From positions 992,001 to 1,056,000 of the forward strand of contig JACKAE010000001.1 in NCBI GenBank assembly GCA_020635205.1: DNA of 64,000 bases, read 5' to 3'. Each line of letters starts with the position of its first letter. The stretch's first letter is position 1. Source of the stretch: Ignavibacteria bacterium. GTDB taxonomy: Bacteria > Bacteroidota > Ignavibacteria > OLB7. Both the position numbers and the translations under genes were made by a program. Shown here piece after piece: positions 52,301 to 61,331 of this stretch. The notes under the pieces were generated by a model. It was not told where the DNA came from, searched no databases, and saw only the letters and a program-made list of their open reading frames with translations.

Positions 52301-53076
52301 GAATGAGTGAGAATGTTATCGTTGCTTTCCGACCAGAGATTGAGAAAGAGTATTCGGCTGTCATTCGGTTGAACTATCGAATCGATGGTGAGGATGGCTT
52401 TATTGATGAGGCACTGACGGGAAGTGGTATCGAGTCTTGCTTGCAAGTCAACGACCTCACTATCATCGCCGACTCAATGGTCACTCCACCGAAGGGGACG
52501 CGCCCCCTTCTCCTCCGCTCAACAGGGGGGCGAGCGGTGACTGTTACTGGCATTTCACTCTCCGGTATTGATGTTCCCGACTTCGTCTACGAAGGTGGCT
52601 TCCCGGCACTACCGATTGTGATCCCACCGGGAGAGAGCTATCCACTCAATCTCACGTTTCTCCCCTCAACACTTCCAGTAGGTGAACGCCGAGCACAACT
52701 TGTAGTAGAGGGTGACTATGCCTACGTCGACTGTCCCGGCTCGTGTAGTGATTCGTTAGCAGAGCTAACCGGGAAGTTGGGGACGTTGACTGTTGCAGGT
52801 GAGGAGTCGTTGGCGGGGTATGCAATGCGTTCTGTTACGCCAAATCCGTTTAGTCGAGAAGTACAAATCGAATTTGAGCTTGGGCAAACTGGAGAGACAC
52901 GAGTAGAGGTTTTTGACCCCACAGGTCAGAGTGTAGGAGTGCTTCTGGAGGCTCGGTTGACTAAAGGAGTTCACTCAGTAAACTGGGATGGGTGGGGACT
53001 AAGTTCTGGCGAATATTTTATTCGCATTACTTCCGGTGCGTGGAGTACATCGCAACAAGTTCTATTTGTGCGATAA
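49381..53076 (+). CDS. IgGFc-binding-like T9SS surface protein, array gene C (long form)
   Basis: 1231 residues. Signal peptide 1-29 (SYSARAQ). The IgGFc-like region (GGTLYYIAYPDTVTNAQDAR; CANCQTVRLNTGEAYLVQSY) and two choice-of-anchor D modules match genes A and B. About 240 extra residues follow, forming two more Ig-like modules (YHWGARWVTSRNACTKNDTV; LQVNDLTIIADSMV) before the T9SS domain (VTPNPFSREVQIEFELG). Its 3' part shares a 72-nt identical block with gene D (52719-52790). Confidence 0.85.
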   Translation: MPTLLARTSLVSLFPLILASLVGSYSARAQSPIGLDPCTGGTLYYIAYPDTVTNAQDARFADRRRSEFFFYIYSPVNQKVKVGRANGASSSKTITGGQILEFDTREIAVPLISVRNAPQSNVLKVESESPVVVYAYMASPFGCAAFTPIPVESWGTQYFAATWPGEYVRDVYPAGENNFDATVKVAAPAEIVVIAAYDNTQLRITPTASLASCANCQTVRLNTGEAYLVQSYVDLTDTTDRIQGDIAGSSISANKPIGVITANARSWHEPFPGGSLAANSYKDMTAEWLTPVEQHGREFVFTPTWDDYRQRPNVSPVRENEYVRIYATDSNATDVTLQSEGGESRIATAIKGGEFADERLERIDQAYFYSTTRPAQALQSPRPTTEFNATTSGNDFSPVGYKSTGTYAVEMTPREQWTSFAPFKGPSYPSGMKHYINLVADSADQFNVYYRSGSDTLQPFPFTRGVIPTPSGSLVWGQMVVNPGLNYTIEGKSGARFGGFVYGGIRGYELYRPGVAKDGDEKENSTAAAHPAEYEEELAMMYAYPLASSSCALGLTDKYKVNIEQNCEEAAITIDAENENPSGLKFIRLLNHPDSTFNTRLEFIEPDSALAFREKNVANAAIRLVAIDPLQDARGVVEFKDRTREGKVQRVRFNYEAERVDIVPAEGLDFGSLTLNFAAGEREVTITNPLDKDVVVKQLKLFFGNQEFVIVRVEPNFDWKSGKDSIILKSKESMKVWIDITPRDENRIYHDSLVVILGCVQVSVPLDAATVQPCLYVNDLDFKILAPNESKTLPLEICNIGKGRVTFHDSTSRGGGDIISWLLKEFRVDRADIEKLRNTVLNANECLTINVTFTSPVTGTFRTVGRFWGSTRDCRDTSIWRAVVKTFGPNLTPYHWGARWVTSRNACTKNDTVQYIEGIAPDYKGGVVTIGNDGSGPFTVLGLEIINDDPSDPADIFVIDNPGNVVNGKRINPGMSENVIVAFRPEIEKEYSAVIRLNYRIDGEDGFIDEALTGSGIESCLQVNDLTIIADSMVTPPKGTRPLLLRSTGGRAVTVTGISLSGIDVPDFVYEGGFPALPIVIPPGESYPLNLTFLPSTLPVGERRAQLVVEGDYAYVDCPGSCSDSLAELTGKLGTLTVAGEESLAGYAMRSVTPNPFSREVQIEFELGQTGETRVEVFDPTGQSVGVLLEARLTKGVHSVNWDGWGLSSGEYFIRITSGAWSTSQQVLFVR

Positions 53077-53124
53077 GGCTACGTGCTAACCGTAGCCCTG
53101 TTCAATAGATTGTAGAAGAGGAGA

Positions 53125-53172
53125 AGCAGAGCAAGTTTTACAGCGAATAATCGCTGTGGAACTTGCTCTGCT
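53125..53172 (+). terminator. Strong terminator hairpin after array gene C
   Basis: A 22-bp stem with two G.T wobbles (53125-53146 with 53151-53172) around ATAA, followed by ATTTCAT. Confidence 0.75.
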
Positions 53173-53229
53173 ATTTCATAACTTCCACAATCACTAAATC
53201 ACAACTATCTCGTACCCAACTTCAATAGC

Positions 53230-56200
53230 ATGTTTACATCACTACGTGCCTCTGTAGCGCTCTACCTTAGTCTGTTCACAACCATCTTTCTGGTAGGTTT
53301 CCTTGAACTACAGGGACAAGGGAACTCCGACATCGATCCGTGCAGCGGTGGTACACTCTACTACGTTGCCTTTCCCGACACGGTAAGAAATGCTCAAGAC
53401 TCTCGCTTTGCCGATAGGCGAAGAAGCGACCTTCTGCTCTTTATTTACTCTCCGGTGAATCAACAGGTTGAGATCAGTTACGCTAACGATACTTCTGTCT
53501 CAAAGAATGTTGCAGCGGGGGAGTTTTTAGAGTTCAACGCATCCGAGTTCAATAAAACGAAGGTAGTGAGACTTCCCTTCGTTACCCGCCGGAACTCACC
53601 GCAATCTACTCTCCTAAAAGTAGAGTCAGAATCTCCCGTTGTCCTCTACGCCTATATGGCAACCCCGTTCGGTTGCGCAGCCTTTACGCCGATACCAGTA
53701 GAGTCCTGGGGAACAGAATACGTTGCGGCAACGTGGGAAGGAAATTATGTGCGAGATATACAGCCGGCAGGTGAACTTAACTTTGATGCAAGTAATATCA
53801 TTCCTGCCCCGGCGCAGATCCTTGTGATTGCCGCCTACGACGAAACTGAGGTGAGGATAACCCCAACTGACACTCTGGCTTCGTGCGATAGTTGCAAGAG
53901 TGTCAGGCTCAACAAGGGGGAAGCCTACTTGGTGCAGTCGTTTGTCCAGATCGACGATAAGAACTACGAAATTGATGTACAACCTGACATTGCTGGCACA
54001 TTAATATCGGCGAACAAGCCGATTGGCGTTGTTACCGGCAACACACGACTGTGGCACGAACGCTTCACGGATTCATATCTGGCAGGAAACCCTTACAAAG
54101 ATTTCGTAGCGGAGTGGCTTGCTCCAGTTGAGCAGCATGGTAAAGAATTTGTTTTCCTCCCCACGTGGGATCGACTCAGGCAGCCTCTGAATGGGAATCC
54201 AATTCGCCAGAACGAATATGTCCGCATCTACGCAACGACAAACGAGCTAACAGATATCAGTGGCTACTCTGGCAACGATGACTCTCTCGATGCTCCGAAG
54301 CCGGAAGATGGTGTGATGCTGAAGGGTGGAGCCTACTGGCACGCACGCCTGAGTGACCTAACCCGTGGAGTTTACTACCAAACAACTGCACCTGCCCAAG
54401 CCTATCAATCTCCACGTCCAGTCTCCATGTACAATGGAACAACTGGAAGTGGAAGTTTTATCGGCGCGCAATACAAAGCGTGGGGAACCTATATGGTGGA
54501 GATGGTTCCGCGGGAACAGTGGGTCACCTCTGCACCAGTTATTGCTCCTTCCTATCCGGTCGGTATGGATCACTACATCACTCTCGTCGCCGACAGTGCA
54601 GATCAATCGAGTATCTACTACCGTGCTGCGGGTGGAGAGTCTCTTCTTTTTCCACTGACGGAAGGAAAAATTCGTGGGGGTGGGAGAACGTTCGTGTGGG
54701 GATCGTTGAAAATCAATTCCGGAAAACAGTACAACATTGAGGGAAGGGGTGGAGCCAAGTTCGGAGGCTATGTCTTTGGGAGTTTAGAAGGTCTGGAACT
54801 CTATCGTCCCGGAGTAACAAAGAAAAAGGAGACGAAAGGAGAATCTACCCAAAGTCTTCACCCTTCCGAGTTTGAAGAAGAAGTTGCCATGATGTACGGC
54901 TATCCACTTGCCCCTTCCCGCTGCCTGCTCGATCAAAGTACTTCGTACGATGTTCAGACGGAGATGGATTGTGGGAAGATGACCGTGACTATTCGGGCGA
55001 TTGATTCTAATGGGAGTGGACTGAAGTTTGTTCAATTGGTGAAGGATCCGTTGGTAACGTCGAATCTCCGACTTGAGTTTGTAGAGCCAGCCGATCCAGC
55101 GCTGATCGGTACGCAGAAGGTAACAACCGTTCACCTCCGCTTAGTGCCGATTGATCCTCTACAAGATGCGCGGGGTGTGTTGGAGTTCAAGGATAGGACG
55201 CAAGGTGGAGCCGTAGAACGGGTCAACTATTCCTATACCGCTGATCGTTTGGAGCCAGCTCCTGAGAATGTGGACTTCGGTAGCCTTACAGTGAATACCA
55301 CATCTGAAGAGGAAGTAGTGATCTTGACAAATCCACTCGACAGAGATGTGACCGTAAAACAGCTTCGGTTTGCTTTCGGCAATCGAGGTTTTGCTATTAC
55401 CCGAACTGAACCTGCATTTGACTGGAAGAATGGCAACGATCCTCTCCTGTTGAAGAGTGGAGAGTCGCTCAAAGTCTGGGTGACTGCAAGGCCGAAAGAG
55501 GAAAATCAGGTTTATCAAGATTCTCTTCGTGTCGTTCTCACCTGTCTCTCGATCTCAGTACCACTGGAAGTGACTTCTGCACAGCCATGTCTCTACGTTC
55601 CCGACTTGGATTTCGGAACCTTGAGGATTAACGAGAGCAAAACTCTTCCGTTGGAAATCTGCAATACAGGGAAGGGACGAGTGACATTCCACGACTCTAC
55701 GGCAACTGGTGGTGGAGCGTTTCTGACTTGGCTGTCGAGTGAATTCGAAGTTTCAGCAGAAGATATTCTGAAGCTGCGAAATGCTTCGTTGGGACCGGGC
55801 GAGTGTATTACGATCAACGTTACGTTCGAATCGCGGGAGCTTGTGGGGATATTCCGCACTACAGCGCGCTTTTGGAGTAACACGCGAAGTTGTCGGGACA
55901 CATCGATTTGGAACGTGCGGGTCTCTGTTCCGGGAGCACAAATATCAGGTTACAACTGGGGAGAGAGGTGGCTTTCGTCGCGGAATGCTTGCACAAAAAA
56001 TCCTGAGGAAGGATATCAAACGAACATCGAAGTGAGTAACGACGGCGATGCTCCCTATACTGTAGTTGGGTTAAAGGTTGTGGATTCTCCCAATGGAGTC
56101 TTCGAGATTCTTAATCCTGGGAATGTAGTCCCGAATAAGATTATCAACCCTGGAATGAAGGAGAAAGTTCTTGTGGTATTCCGCCCAGTGGAGCAGAAGA

Positions 56201-56925
56201 CCTACAGCGGGCGGATACGGCTTTACTATAGTAAAGGTGGCGCGTTAGATTCCATTGACAACACATTCGACGGTATCGGAATAGAGTCTTGCCTTCAGGT
56301 AAATGATATCGCGCTCTACTACGACACAACCTCTTCGGTAGGATCTACAACAACCAGAAGCGTGCAGTTCCGGTCAACCGGAACCAAGCCTGTGACAATT
56401 ACCGGAATCTACCTTGTTGGATCGGATGCCTCAGAATTCGACTTGCAAAATCCTCCCTCAATTCCCTTCACGATTCCTCCGGGGGAAAAGCAAGATATCA
56501 CGGTAAAATTCTCACCTTCGAGAAACAGGTCGAACGATCGACATGCTTCGTTAGCCATCTTGGGCAATTTTGCCTACGTCGACTGTCCCGGCTCGTGTAG
56601 TGATTCGTTAGCAGAGCTAACCGGGAAGTTGGGGACGTTGACGGTTGCAGGAGAGGAATCGTTGGCGGGGTATGCGATAAATCGAGTTATGCCAAATCCG
56701 TTCAGCGATGAATTGGAAATCAGTTTTAGCTTGGGTAAAGCAGGAGAAACAAGCGTTGTACTCTACGACGCTGCCGGAGTCTTGGTACAGGAGTTGTTGC
56801 GTGAAGAATTACGTAGTGGACTTCACACAATCAGGTGGAGCGAGAAGATTCCTTCTGGACTCTACTATCTTCAGATTACTTCTGGCAACTGGAGCGGGTT
56901 GAGAAAAGTTTGGTCGGTGAAGTGA
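53230..56925 (+). CDS. IgGFc-binding-like T9SS surface protein, array gene D (long form)
   Basis: 1231 residues, the same length and module order as gene C. Signal peptide ends ELQGQG. In the IgGFc-like region the CANC pair of genes A-C is CDSC, and there are small insertions (FNKTKVVRLPFVTRR). The four C-terminal Ig-like modules end in VDCPGSCSDSLAELTGKLG and the T9SS domain VMPNPFSDELEISFSLG. Overall diverged from C, except for a 72-nt identical block at 56571-56642. Confidence 0.85.
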   Translation: MFTSLRASVALYLSLFTTIFLVGFLELQGQGNSDIDPCSGGTLYYVAFPDTVRNAQDSRFADRRRSDLLLFIYSPVNQQVEISYANDTSVSKNVAAGEFLEFNASEFNKTKVVRLPFVTRRNSPQSTLLKVESESPVVLYAYMATPFGCAAFTPIPVESWGTEYVAATWEGNYVRDIQPAGELNFDASNIIPAPAQILVIAAYDETEVRITPTDTLASCDSCKSVRLNKGEAYLVQSFVQIDDKNYEIDVQPDIAGTLISANKPIGVVTGNTRLWHERFTDSYLAGNPYKDFVAEWLAPVEQHGKEFVFLPTWDRLRQPLNGNPIRQNEYVRIYATTNELTDISGYSGNDDSLDAPKPEDGVMLKGGAYWHARLSDLTRGVYYQTTAPAQAYQSPRPVSMYNGTTGSGSFIGAQYKAWGTYMVEMVPREQWVTSAPVIAPSYPVGMDHYITLVADSADQSSIYYRAAGGESLLFPLTEGKIRGGGRTFVWGSLKINSGKQYNIEGRGGAKFGGYVFGSLEGLELYRPGVTKKKETKGESTQSLHPSEFEEEVAMMYGYPLAPSRCLLDQSTSYDVQTEMDCGKMTVTIRAIDSNGSGLKFVQLVKDPLVTSNLRLEFVEPADPALIGTQKVTTVHLRLVPIDPLQDARGVLEFKDRTQGGAVERVNYSYTADRLEPAPENVDFGSLTVNTTSEEEVVILTNPLDRDVTVKQLRFAFGNRGFAITRTEPAFDWKNGNDPLLLKSGESLKVWVTARPKEENQVYQDSLRVVLTCLSISVPLEVTSAQPCLYVPDLDFGTLRINESKTLPLEICNTGKGRVTFHDSTATGGGAFLTWLSSEFEVSAEDILKLRNASLGPGECITINVTFESRELVGIFRTTARFWSNTRSCRDTSIWNVRVSVPGAQISGYNWGERWLSSRNACTKNPEEGYQTNIEVSNDGDAPYTVVGLKVVDSPNGVFEILNPGNVVPNKIINPGMKEKVLVVFRPVEQKTYSGRIRLYYSKGGALDSIDNTFDGIGIESCLQVNDIALYYDTTSSVGSTTTRSVQFRSTGTKPVTITGIYLVGSDASEFDLQNPPSIPFTIPPGEKQDITVKFSPSRNRSNDRHASLAILGNFAYVDCPGSCSDSLAELTGKLGTLTVAGEESLAGYAINRVMPNPFSDELEISFSLGKAGETSVVLYDAAGVLVQELLREELRSGLHTIRWSEKIPSGLYYLQITSGNWSGLRKVWSVK

Positions 56926-56993
56926 CATAGCTTCTACGGTCGGTGTCATCACTACAGAGTTCATCTCGAACCTTACATGCTTTCGGTGACCTT

Positions 56994-58136
56994 ATGAGAA
57001 TAGTACAGACTTCTTACTCTCTGCTTTTACAGCTTCTTCTGTTCGCTGTTGTAGGCTTCTACTCCTATACTGCCTCTGGGCAGGAATTGCCCAAGGTAGG
57101 AGGGGGTGCAATGCCTGTTATCGGTTCTGTGACTGCTACACCCGGATCCCAAATATCTGGCTACGACTGGCAAGAACAGTGGGTTGTCTCGGGGAGTTCG
57201 TGCACAAAAAATAGTCAGGAAGGGTACGAGGCGACACTCTGGATTAGCAACGAGGGTGATGAATCGTATACCGTTGAAAATCTTGCGGTGCGGGACGATC
57301 CAGATGGGATATTCCAGATTGTGGATCCCGGAAATATTCAGCCCGGAGCAGAGATTAAGGCGGGAGTGAAAGAGGAGTTCCGTATTCTCTTCAAGCCAAC
57401 AGAAGAGAAGTATTACGGTAGTAGGATTCGCCTCACGTTTAGTATTCACGGTGTTATTGATTCAGTTGATTCATTCCTCGACGGCATTGGAGTGGAATCC
57501 TCAGTGGGAATAGATGATGTGGAGTTCACCGTCAATCCTTCCGATAATCCTCAACAAACAAGAGAGCTTGTAGATATTCGCTCGACGGGAACCCGACCGC
57601 TTATTATCACGTACATTACGCTGACGGGAACTGATTCTGCCGACTTCTCCTTTGTCGGTGGCCCTCCAGCCCTCCCTCTGGTGATTCTTCCGGGCAAGAA
57701 GCAAACGTTGGAGATTTCATTCCATCCTTCCGGTACCAGTTCTTCCGAACGGCGTGCACAACTAAACGTGCAAGGTGATTTTGCCTACGCTGACTGTCTT
57801 CCAGAGCGAAGTGATTCATCAGCAGAGTTGATCGGGCGAATCGGGACGTTGTCGGTTGATGGGGAAGAGTCGGTTGCAGGCTATGGGATTCGTTCGGTGA
57901 TGCCCAACCCCTTTAGCCACAAAGTAGAGGTTCGCTTTGCGCTACGCGAAGCAGGCGAAACTTCTGTCGCGCTCTACACTGTATCGGGAGTCCTATTGCG
58001 CGAACTCTTGCGGGAGAAGTTGAATAGTGGTGAGCAGAATTTAAAGCTCGATTTAGATATACCATCCGGCGTTTACTACCTACACATCACTTCTGGCAAC
58101 TGGAGCGAGTCGAGAAAAGTGTGGTCTGTAAAGTGA
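56994..58136 (+). CDS. Array gene E: C-terminal Ig modules only, with own signal peptide and T9SS tail
   Basis: About 380 residues from ATG 56994 (signal peptide MRIVQTSYSLLLQLLLFAVV ... ASGQ). The mature protein matches only the last ~350 residues of gene D: SQISGYDWQEQWVVSGSSC, CTKNSQEGYEATLWISNEGD, two Ig-like modules, then the T9SS domain VMPNPFSHKVEVRFALR. The IgGFc-like region is absent. It looks like a duplicated 3' half that gained its own export signal and stayed in frame, so it is a gene and not a fragment. It starts 68 bp after gene D and may be co-transcribed. Confidence 0.83.
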   Translation: MRIVQTSYSLLLQLLLFAVVGFYSYTASGQELPKVGGGAMPVIGSVTATPGSQISGYDWQEQWVVSGSSCTKNSQEGYEATLWISNEGDESYTVENLAVRDDPDGIFQIVDPGNIQPGAEIKAGVKEEFRILFKPTEEKYYGSRIRLTFSIHGVIDSVDSFLDGIGVESSVGIDDVEFTVNPSDNPQQTRELVDIRSTGTRPLIITYITLTGTDSADFSFVGGPPALPLVILPGKKQTLEISFHPSGTSSSERRAQLNVQGDFAYADCLPERSDSSAELIGRIGTLSVDGEESVAGYGIRSVMPNPFSHKVEVRFALREAGETSVALYTVSGVLLRELLREKLNSGEQNLKLDLDIPSGVYYLHITSGNWSESRKVWSVK

Positions 58137-58233
58137 CATCTCTACTTGCGGTTGAGTCTTATATCGTATTGAAGAAAAGTCTCCTGATCTGCTTTACCCG
58201 CTATAAGACCCACAACCGAAACGGAGGTAGGTA

Positions 58234-60156
58234 ATGATGACCTCAAGACAGAGAATACTGAGCTTTCTACTCATCACTGGGTTTGTTGTGGTGAGCGTCA
58301 CATCGATCGCAGCTCAAACAATCGATTCGTGTATAGGGGGAACACTCTACTACATTGCGTTCCCCGATACCGTAACGAACGCTCAGGATGTGCGGTTTGC
58401 CTCGAGTGATAGCGAAGAATTTCTCCTCTACATCTACTCTCCAGTCGACCAGCAAGTTCAGATTGACCGGGCTGGCATCAAAGTAAACGTTGACCTACAA
58501 GCGGGAGAGATTAGGGAGTTCAACACAAAAGAGGTGGAGGTTCCGCTGGTAACAACCCTCGGTCGATCTTCGTTGAATGTGTTGAAAGTTGAGGCAGAAG
58601 TTCCCATTGTTGTCTACGCCTACATGGTTACGAATTTTGGATGTGCAGCCTTTACACCCATACCGGTAGATGCTTGGGGGAGAGAATATTTCGCGGCAAC
58701 TTGGGAAGGGGGAACAGTAACCGACTTTGCCCTTGTGACCCTCAACGATGTAGTAGTTCCGATAATAAAAGTGCCAGCACCGGCTCAGATTCTCATCATT
58801 GCAGCCTACGATGGAACCGAGGTAACACTCTATCCTACCGGAGAGCTACTTGAAAACATAAGTCCGGTTCAGGTTCGCTTAAATGCTGGTGATGTCTACC
58901 TCGCTCAGTCCTTCGTCGACACCTTGAAAAGTATTTCTCAGCCTGACATTGCAGGCTCTCGCATTGTCGCCAGTCGACCAATCGGCGTGTTGACCGGCAA
59001 CACCCGCCTTTTACACGATACATTGAGTGTAGGAAGTGGACTTCTCAATAATTCACTGAAAGATATGGCTGTCGAGTGGGTTGCGCCGGTCGACCAACAT
59101 GGAACGGAGTTTGTCTTCTTGCCGACGTGGGATGTCCTCCGCCAAGAATTGTCAGATGCCCCGAGCCTCCGTTCCCGCGATCGAGAGTATGTGCGCGTCT
59201 ACGGGACAACCGAGAATGAAACGGAGGTTACCTACGCTGAATCGGATCAAAATCTGAACGTCCCAGCTTTTACTACACCTGTAAAGGGTGGAGAGTATTC
59301 CCACGAAGTAATTACAGGTTTGCAAAACGGAAGAAGCTATCGAACTTCTGAGCGTGGGCAAGCATACCAGTCTCCCCAATCATTAATTCAATTCGACAGT
59401 CTGACGGGAGGGGGGAAGTATGTGGGAGCACACTTTAATTCTTGGGGAAGCTATATGGTCGAGATGGTTCCACGAGAAGAGTGGGGGACATTTGCTCCGT
59501 TCAGAGCACCGACGTATCCCGCGGCGATGAATCACTACGTCAACGTTGTCACAGATACCCTTAACGAATCGAAAATCTTCTACCGCCGGGGAACATCTAC
59601 ACCGCAGCTCTTCTCATTTAACAGAGGAAGAATTCCGGGAACTGATCTCGTCTGGGGGATACTTAGCATAGAACCAGGGGTGACATTCACGGTAGAGGGG
59701 AGTGAAGGAGCACGTTTTAGTGGATTCGTCTATGGCTCGGCGGTTGGGAGTGAATCATACCGACCCACAGCCAGTATCTCTAACGATAACTACCACGAAA
59801 CGACTGCAATGATGTATGGCTTCCCTCTCGTTGCGCCCCGTTGCTCAATTCCGAACAACACGTCACACGTTGAAGAGGGGAATAGTAGCGATCGTGGATA
59901 TGGCATTACGGAGATCGTTCCAAACCCAGTCGCGAAAAGCACGACGATTCGCTTCCAGCTACGTGAGGAGGGGCAGACAGAGATTGCGTTGATGAACTAT
60001 CTGGGGCAGAGAGTGAAGGTGATACGGAACGAGGTAATGACCGCTGGCGAGCACAACGTCAACTGGAGAACGGAAGACATCCTCCCCGGTCTCTATTACC
60101 TGCAGATTACGTCAAAAACGTGGAGAGCATCCCGTAAAGTGACCTTGATACGGTAG
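58234..60156 (+). CDS. Array gene F: short IgGFc-binding-like T9SS surface protein
   Basis: 640 residues. Signal peptide ends SIAAQ; GGAGG lies upstream of the ATG at 58234. The IgGFc-like region (GGTLYYIAFPDTVTNAQDVR; FGCAAFTPIPVDAWGREYFA; QILIIAAYDGTEVTLYPTGE) is joined almost directly to the T9SS domain (IVPNPVAKSTTIRFQLR). All choice-of-anchor D modules are missing, as is the CANC pair. It is the mirror image of gene E and the most diverged member. Confidence 0.85.
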   Translation: MMTSRQRILSFLLITGFVVVSVTSIAAQTIDSCIGGTLYYIAFPDTVTNAQDVRFASSDSEEFLLYIYSPVDQQVQIDRAGIKVNVDLQAGEIREFNTKEVEVPLVTTLGRSSLNVLKVEAEVPIVVYAYMVTNFGCAAFTPIPVDAWGREYFAATWEGGTVTDFALVTLNDVVVPIIKVPAPAQILIIAAYDGTEVTLYPTGELLENISPVQVRLNAGDVYLAQSFVDTLKSISQPDIAGSRIVASRPIGVLTGNTRLLHDTLSVGSGLLNNSLKDMAVEWVAPVDQHGTEFVFLPTWDVLRQELSDAPSLRSRDREYVRVYGTTENETEVTYAESDQNLNVPAFTTPVKGGEYSHEVITGLQNGRSYRTSERGQAYQSPQSLIQFDSLTGGGKYVGAHFNSWGSYMVEMVPREEWGTFAPFRAPTYPAAMNHYVNVVTDTLNESKIFYRRGTSTPQLFSFNRGRIPGTDLVWGILSIEPGVTFTVEGSEGARFSGFVYGSAVGSESYRPTASISNDNYHETTAMMYGFPLVAPRCSIPNNTSHVEEGNSSDRGYGITEIVPNPVAKSTTIRFQLREEGQTEIALMNYLGQRVKVIRNEVMTAGEHNVNWRTEDILPGLYYLQITSKTWRASRKVTLIR

Positions 60157-60250
60157 AGGACGGAACTATATCTAAGCATCTTCGAACTGAAGTTCTCTGT
60201 TGCATTCCTCTTCTATCACTTTGAGGGGAACTTTCCGTATCATTGCCCTT

Positions 60251-61189
60251 ATGATCGGACAGATTCTGGTAGACGTAGGAATTCTCATCGCGACGGTATT
60301 TGCCCTCTGGAAAGGGGCTGATCTGGTCGTGGAATCCTCTGCCCACATTGCAAAGCGATTTGGTGTATCCCAGCTTGTGATTGGGTTGACAGTGGTGGCG
60401 TTTGGTACTTCTGCACCGGAATTTGCCGTGACGTTGATTGCGGCTCTCAACGATCAACCAAACATCTCCGTTGGGAACGTTGTCGGTTCCAACATCTTCA
60501 ACTTGGGCTTTATTCTCGGAGGGGTTGCGATTGTTCGGACGATCACGACCTCTAAAAACCTCGTCTATCGTGATGGCTTGGTACTTTTCGGTGCAACTCT
60601 CCTCCTCCTCTTCTTTATCAGCGACCTAAATTTCGAGCGATGGGAGGGAATCACGATGATGGTTCTCCTCGTTGCCTACCTTGCCTTCTTAATTTTTCGA
60701 AAAGATGAAGAGCTTGTGGACGATGTTCCCGAAGGAGATTTCAGTTGGGTTGATATTGGGAAATTAGTTGGAGGGCTGGCTCTCATTCTTGCAGGAGGAC
60801 ACTTCTTTGTTGGTTCTGCAGTCAATATGGCTCGATTCCTCGGCATGTCGGAGTGGGCAATCGGTGTGACGATTGTTGCGGCAGGCACATCTGCACCAGA
60901 ACTTGCGACTTCGCTTGTTGCAGCCTTCAGAGGGAAGTATGGACTCTCCGCCGGAAACCTTATCGGGAGTGACCTCTTTAACATGTTAGGTGTGTTGGGG
61001 CTTGCCGGAACGATCAGTCCAATGCAAGTTCACCCGGAATCCCAACACAGTCTCTACATGCTCTGTGCTCTCGTCTTCGTAGTAGTAGTTATGATGCGAA
61101 CAGGGTGGAAGGTCTCTCGCACAGAAGGGATCATTCTGGTAGTTGTTAACCTAATTCGTTGGTTCTTCGATGTGCGGGGGCCGGGGTAG
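60251..61189 (+). CDS. CaCA-family sodium/calcium exchanger-like protein
   Basis: About 312 residues from ATG 60251 (MIGQILVDVGILIATV); a frame from 60200 adds 17 polar residues. The two inverted alpha repeats are clear: VVAFGTSAPEFAVTLIAAL with SVGNVVGSNIFN, and VAAGTSAPELATSLVAAF with SAGNLIGSDLFN. Both acidic ion-site residues (in SAPE) are kept. It resembles YrbG-type exchangers, which move Ca2+ or other cations against Na+, H+ or K+. Confidence 0.92.
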   Translation: MIGQILVDVGILIATVFALWKGADLVVESSAHIAKRFGVSQLVIGLTVVAFGTSAPEFAVTLIAALNDQPNISVGNVVGSNIFNLGFILGGVAIVRTITTSKNLVYRDGLVLFGATLLLLFFISDLNFERWEGITMMVLLVAYLAFLIFRKDEELVDDVPEGDFSWVDIGKLVGGLALILAGGHFFVGSAVNMARFLGMSEWAIGVTIVAAGTSAPELATSLVAAFRGKYGLSAGNLIGSDLFNMLGVLGLAGTISPMQVHPESQHSLYMLCALVFVVVVMMRTGWKVSRTEGIILVVVNLIRWFFDVRGPG

Positions 61190-61331
61190 AGCAATTTGTC
61201 TGCTTCTCTCCCTCCTTTTCATTATGTGAACCTGCTTCTCCTCTTCCCTTCCCTTCTCTCAAGAGGTCGTATTTTTAATCTTTCGTTTTCTCTTCAGGAA
61301 GAGAACTCCACAATTTGCAGAACCAAGACGT

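Noticed and set aside
43290..60156. Reading the IgGFc-like name as proof of host antibody binding
   Set aside because: The domain name comes from a mammalian protein; the sequence supports only fold-level similarity and surface export.
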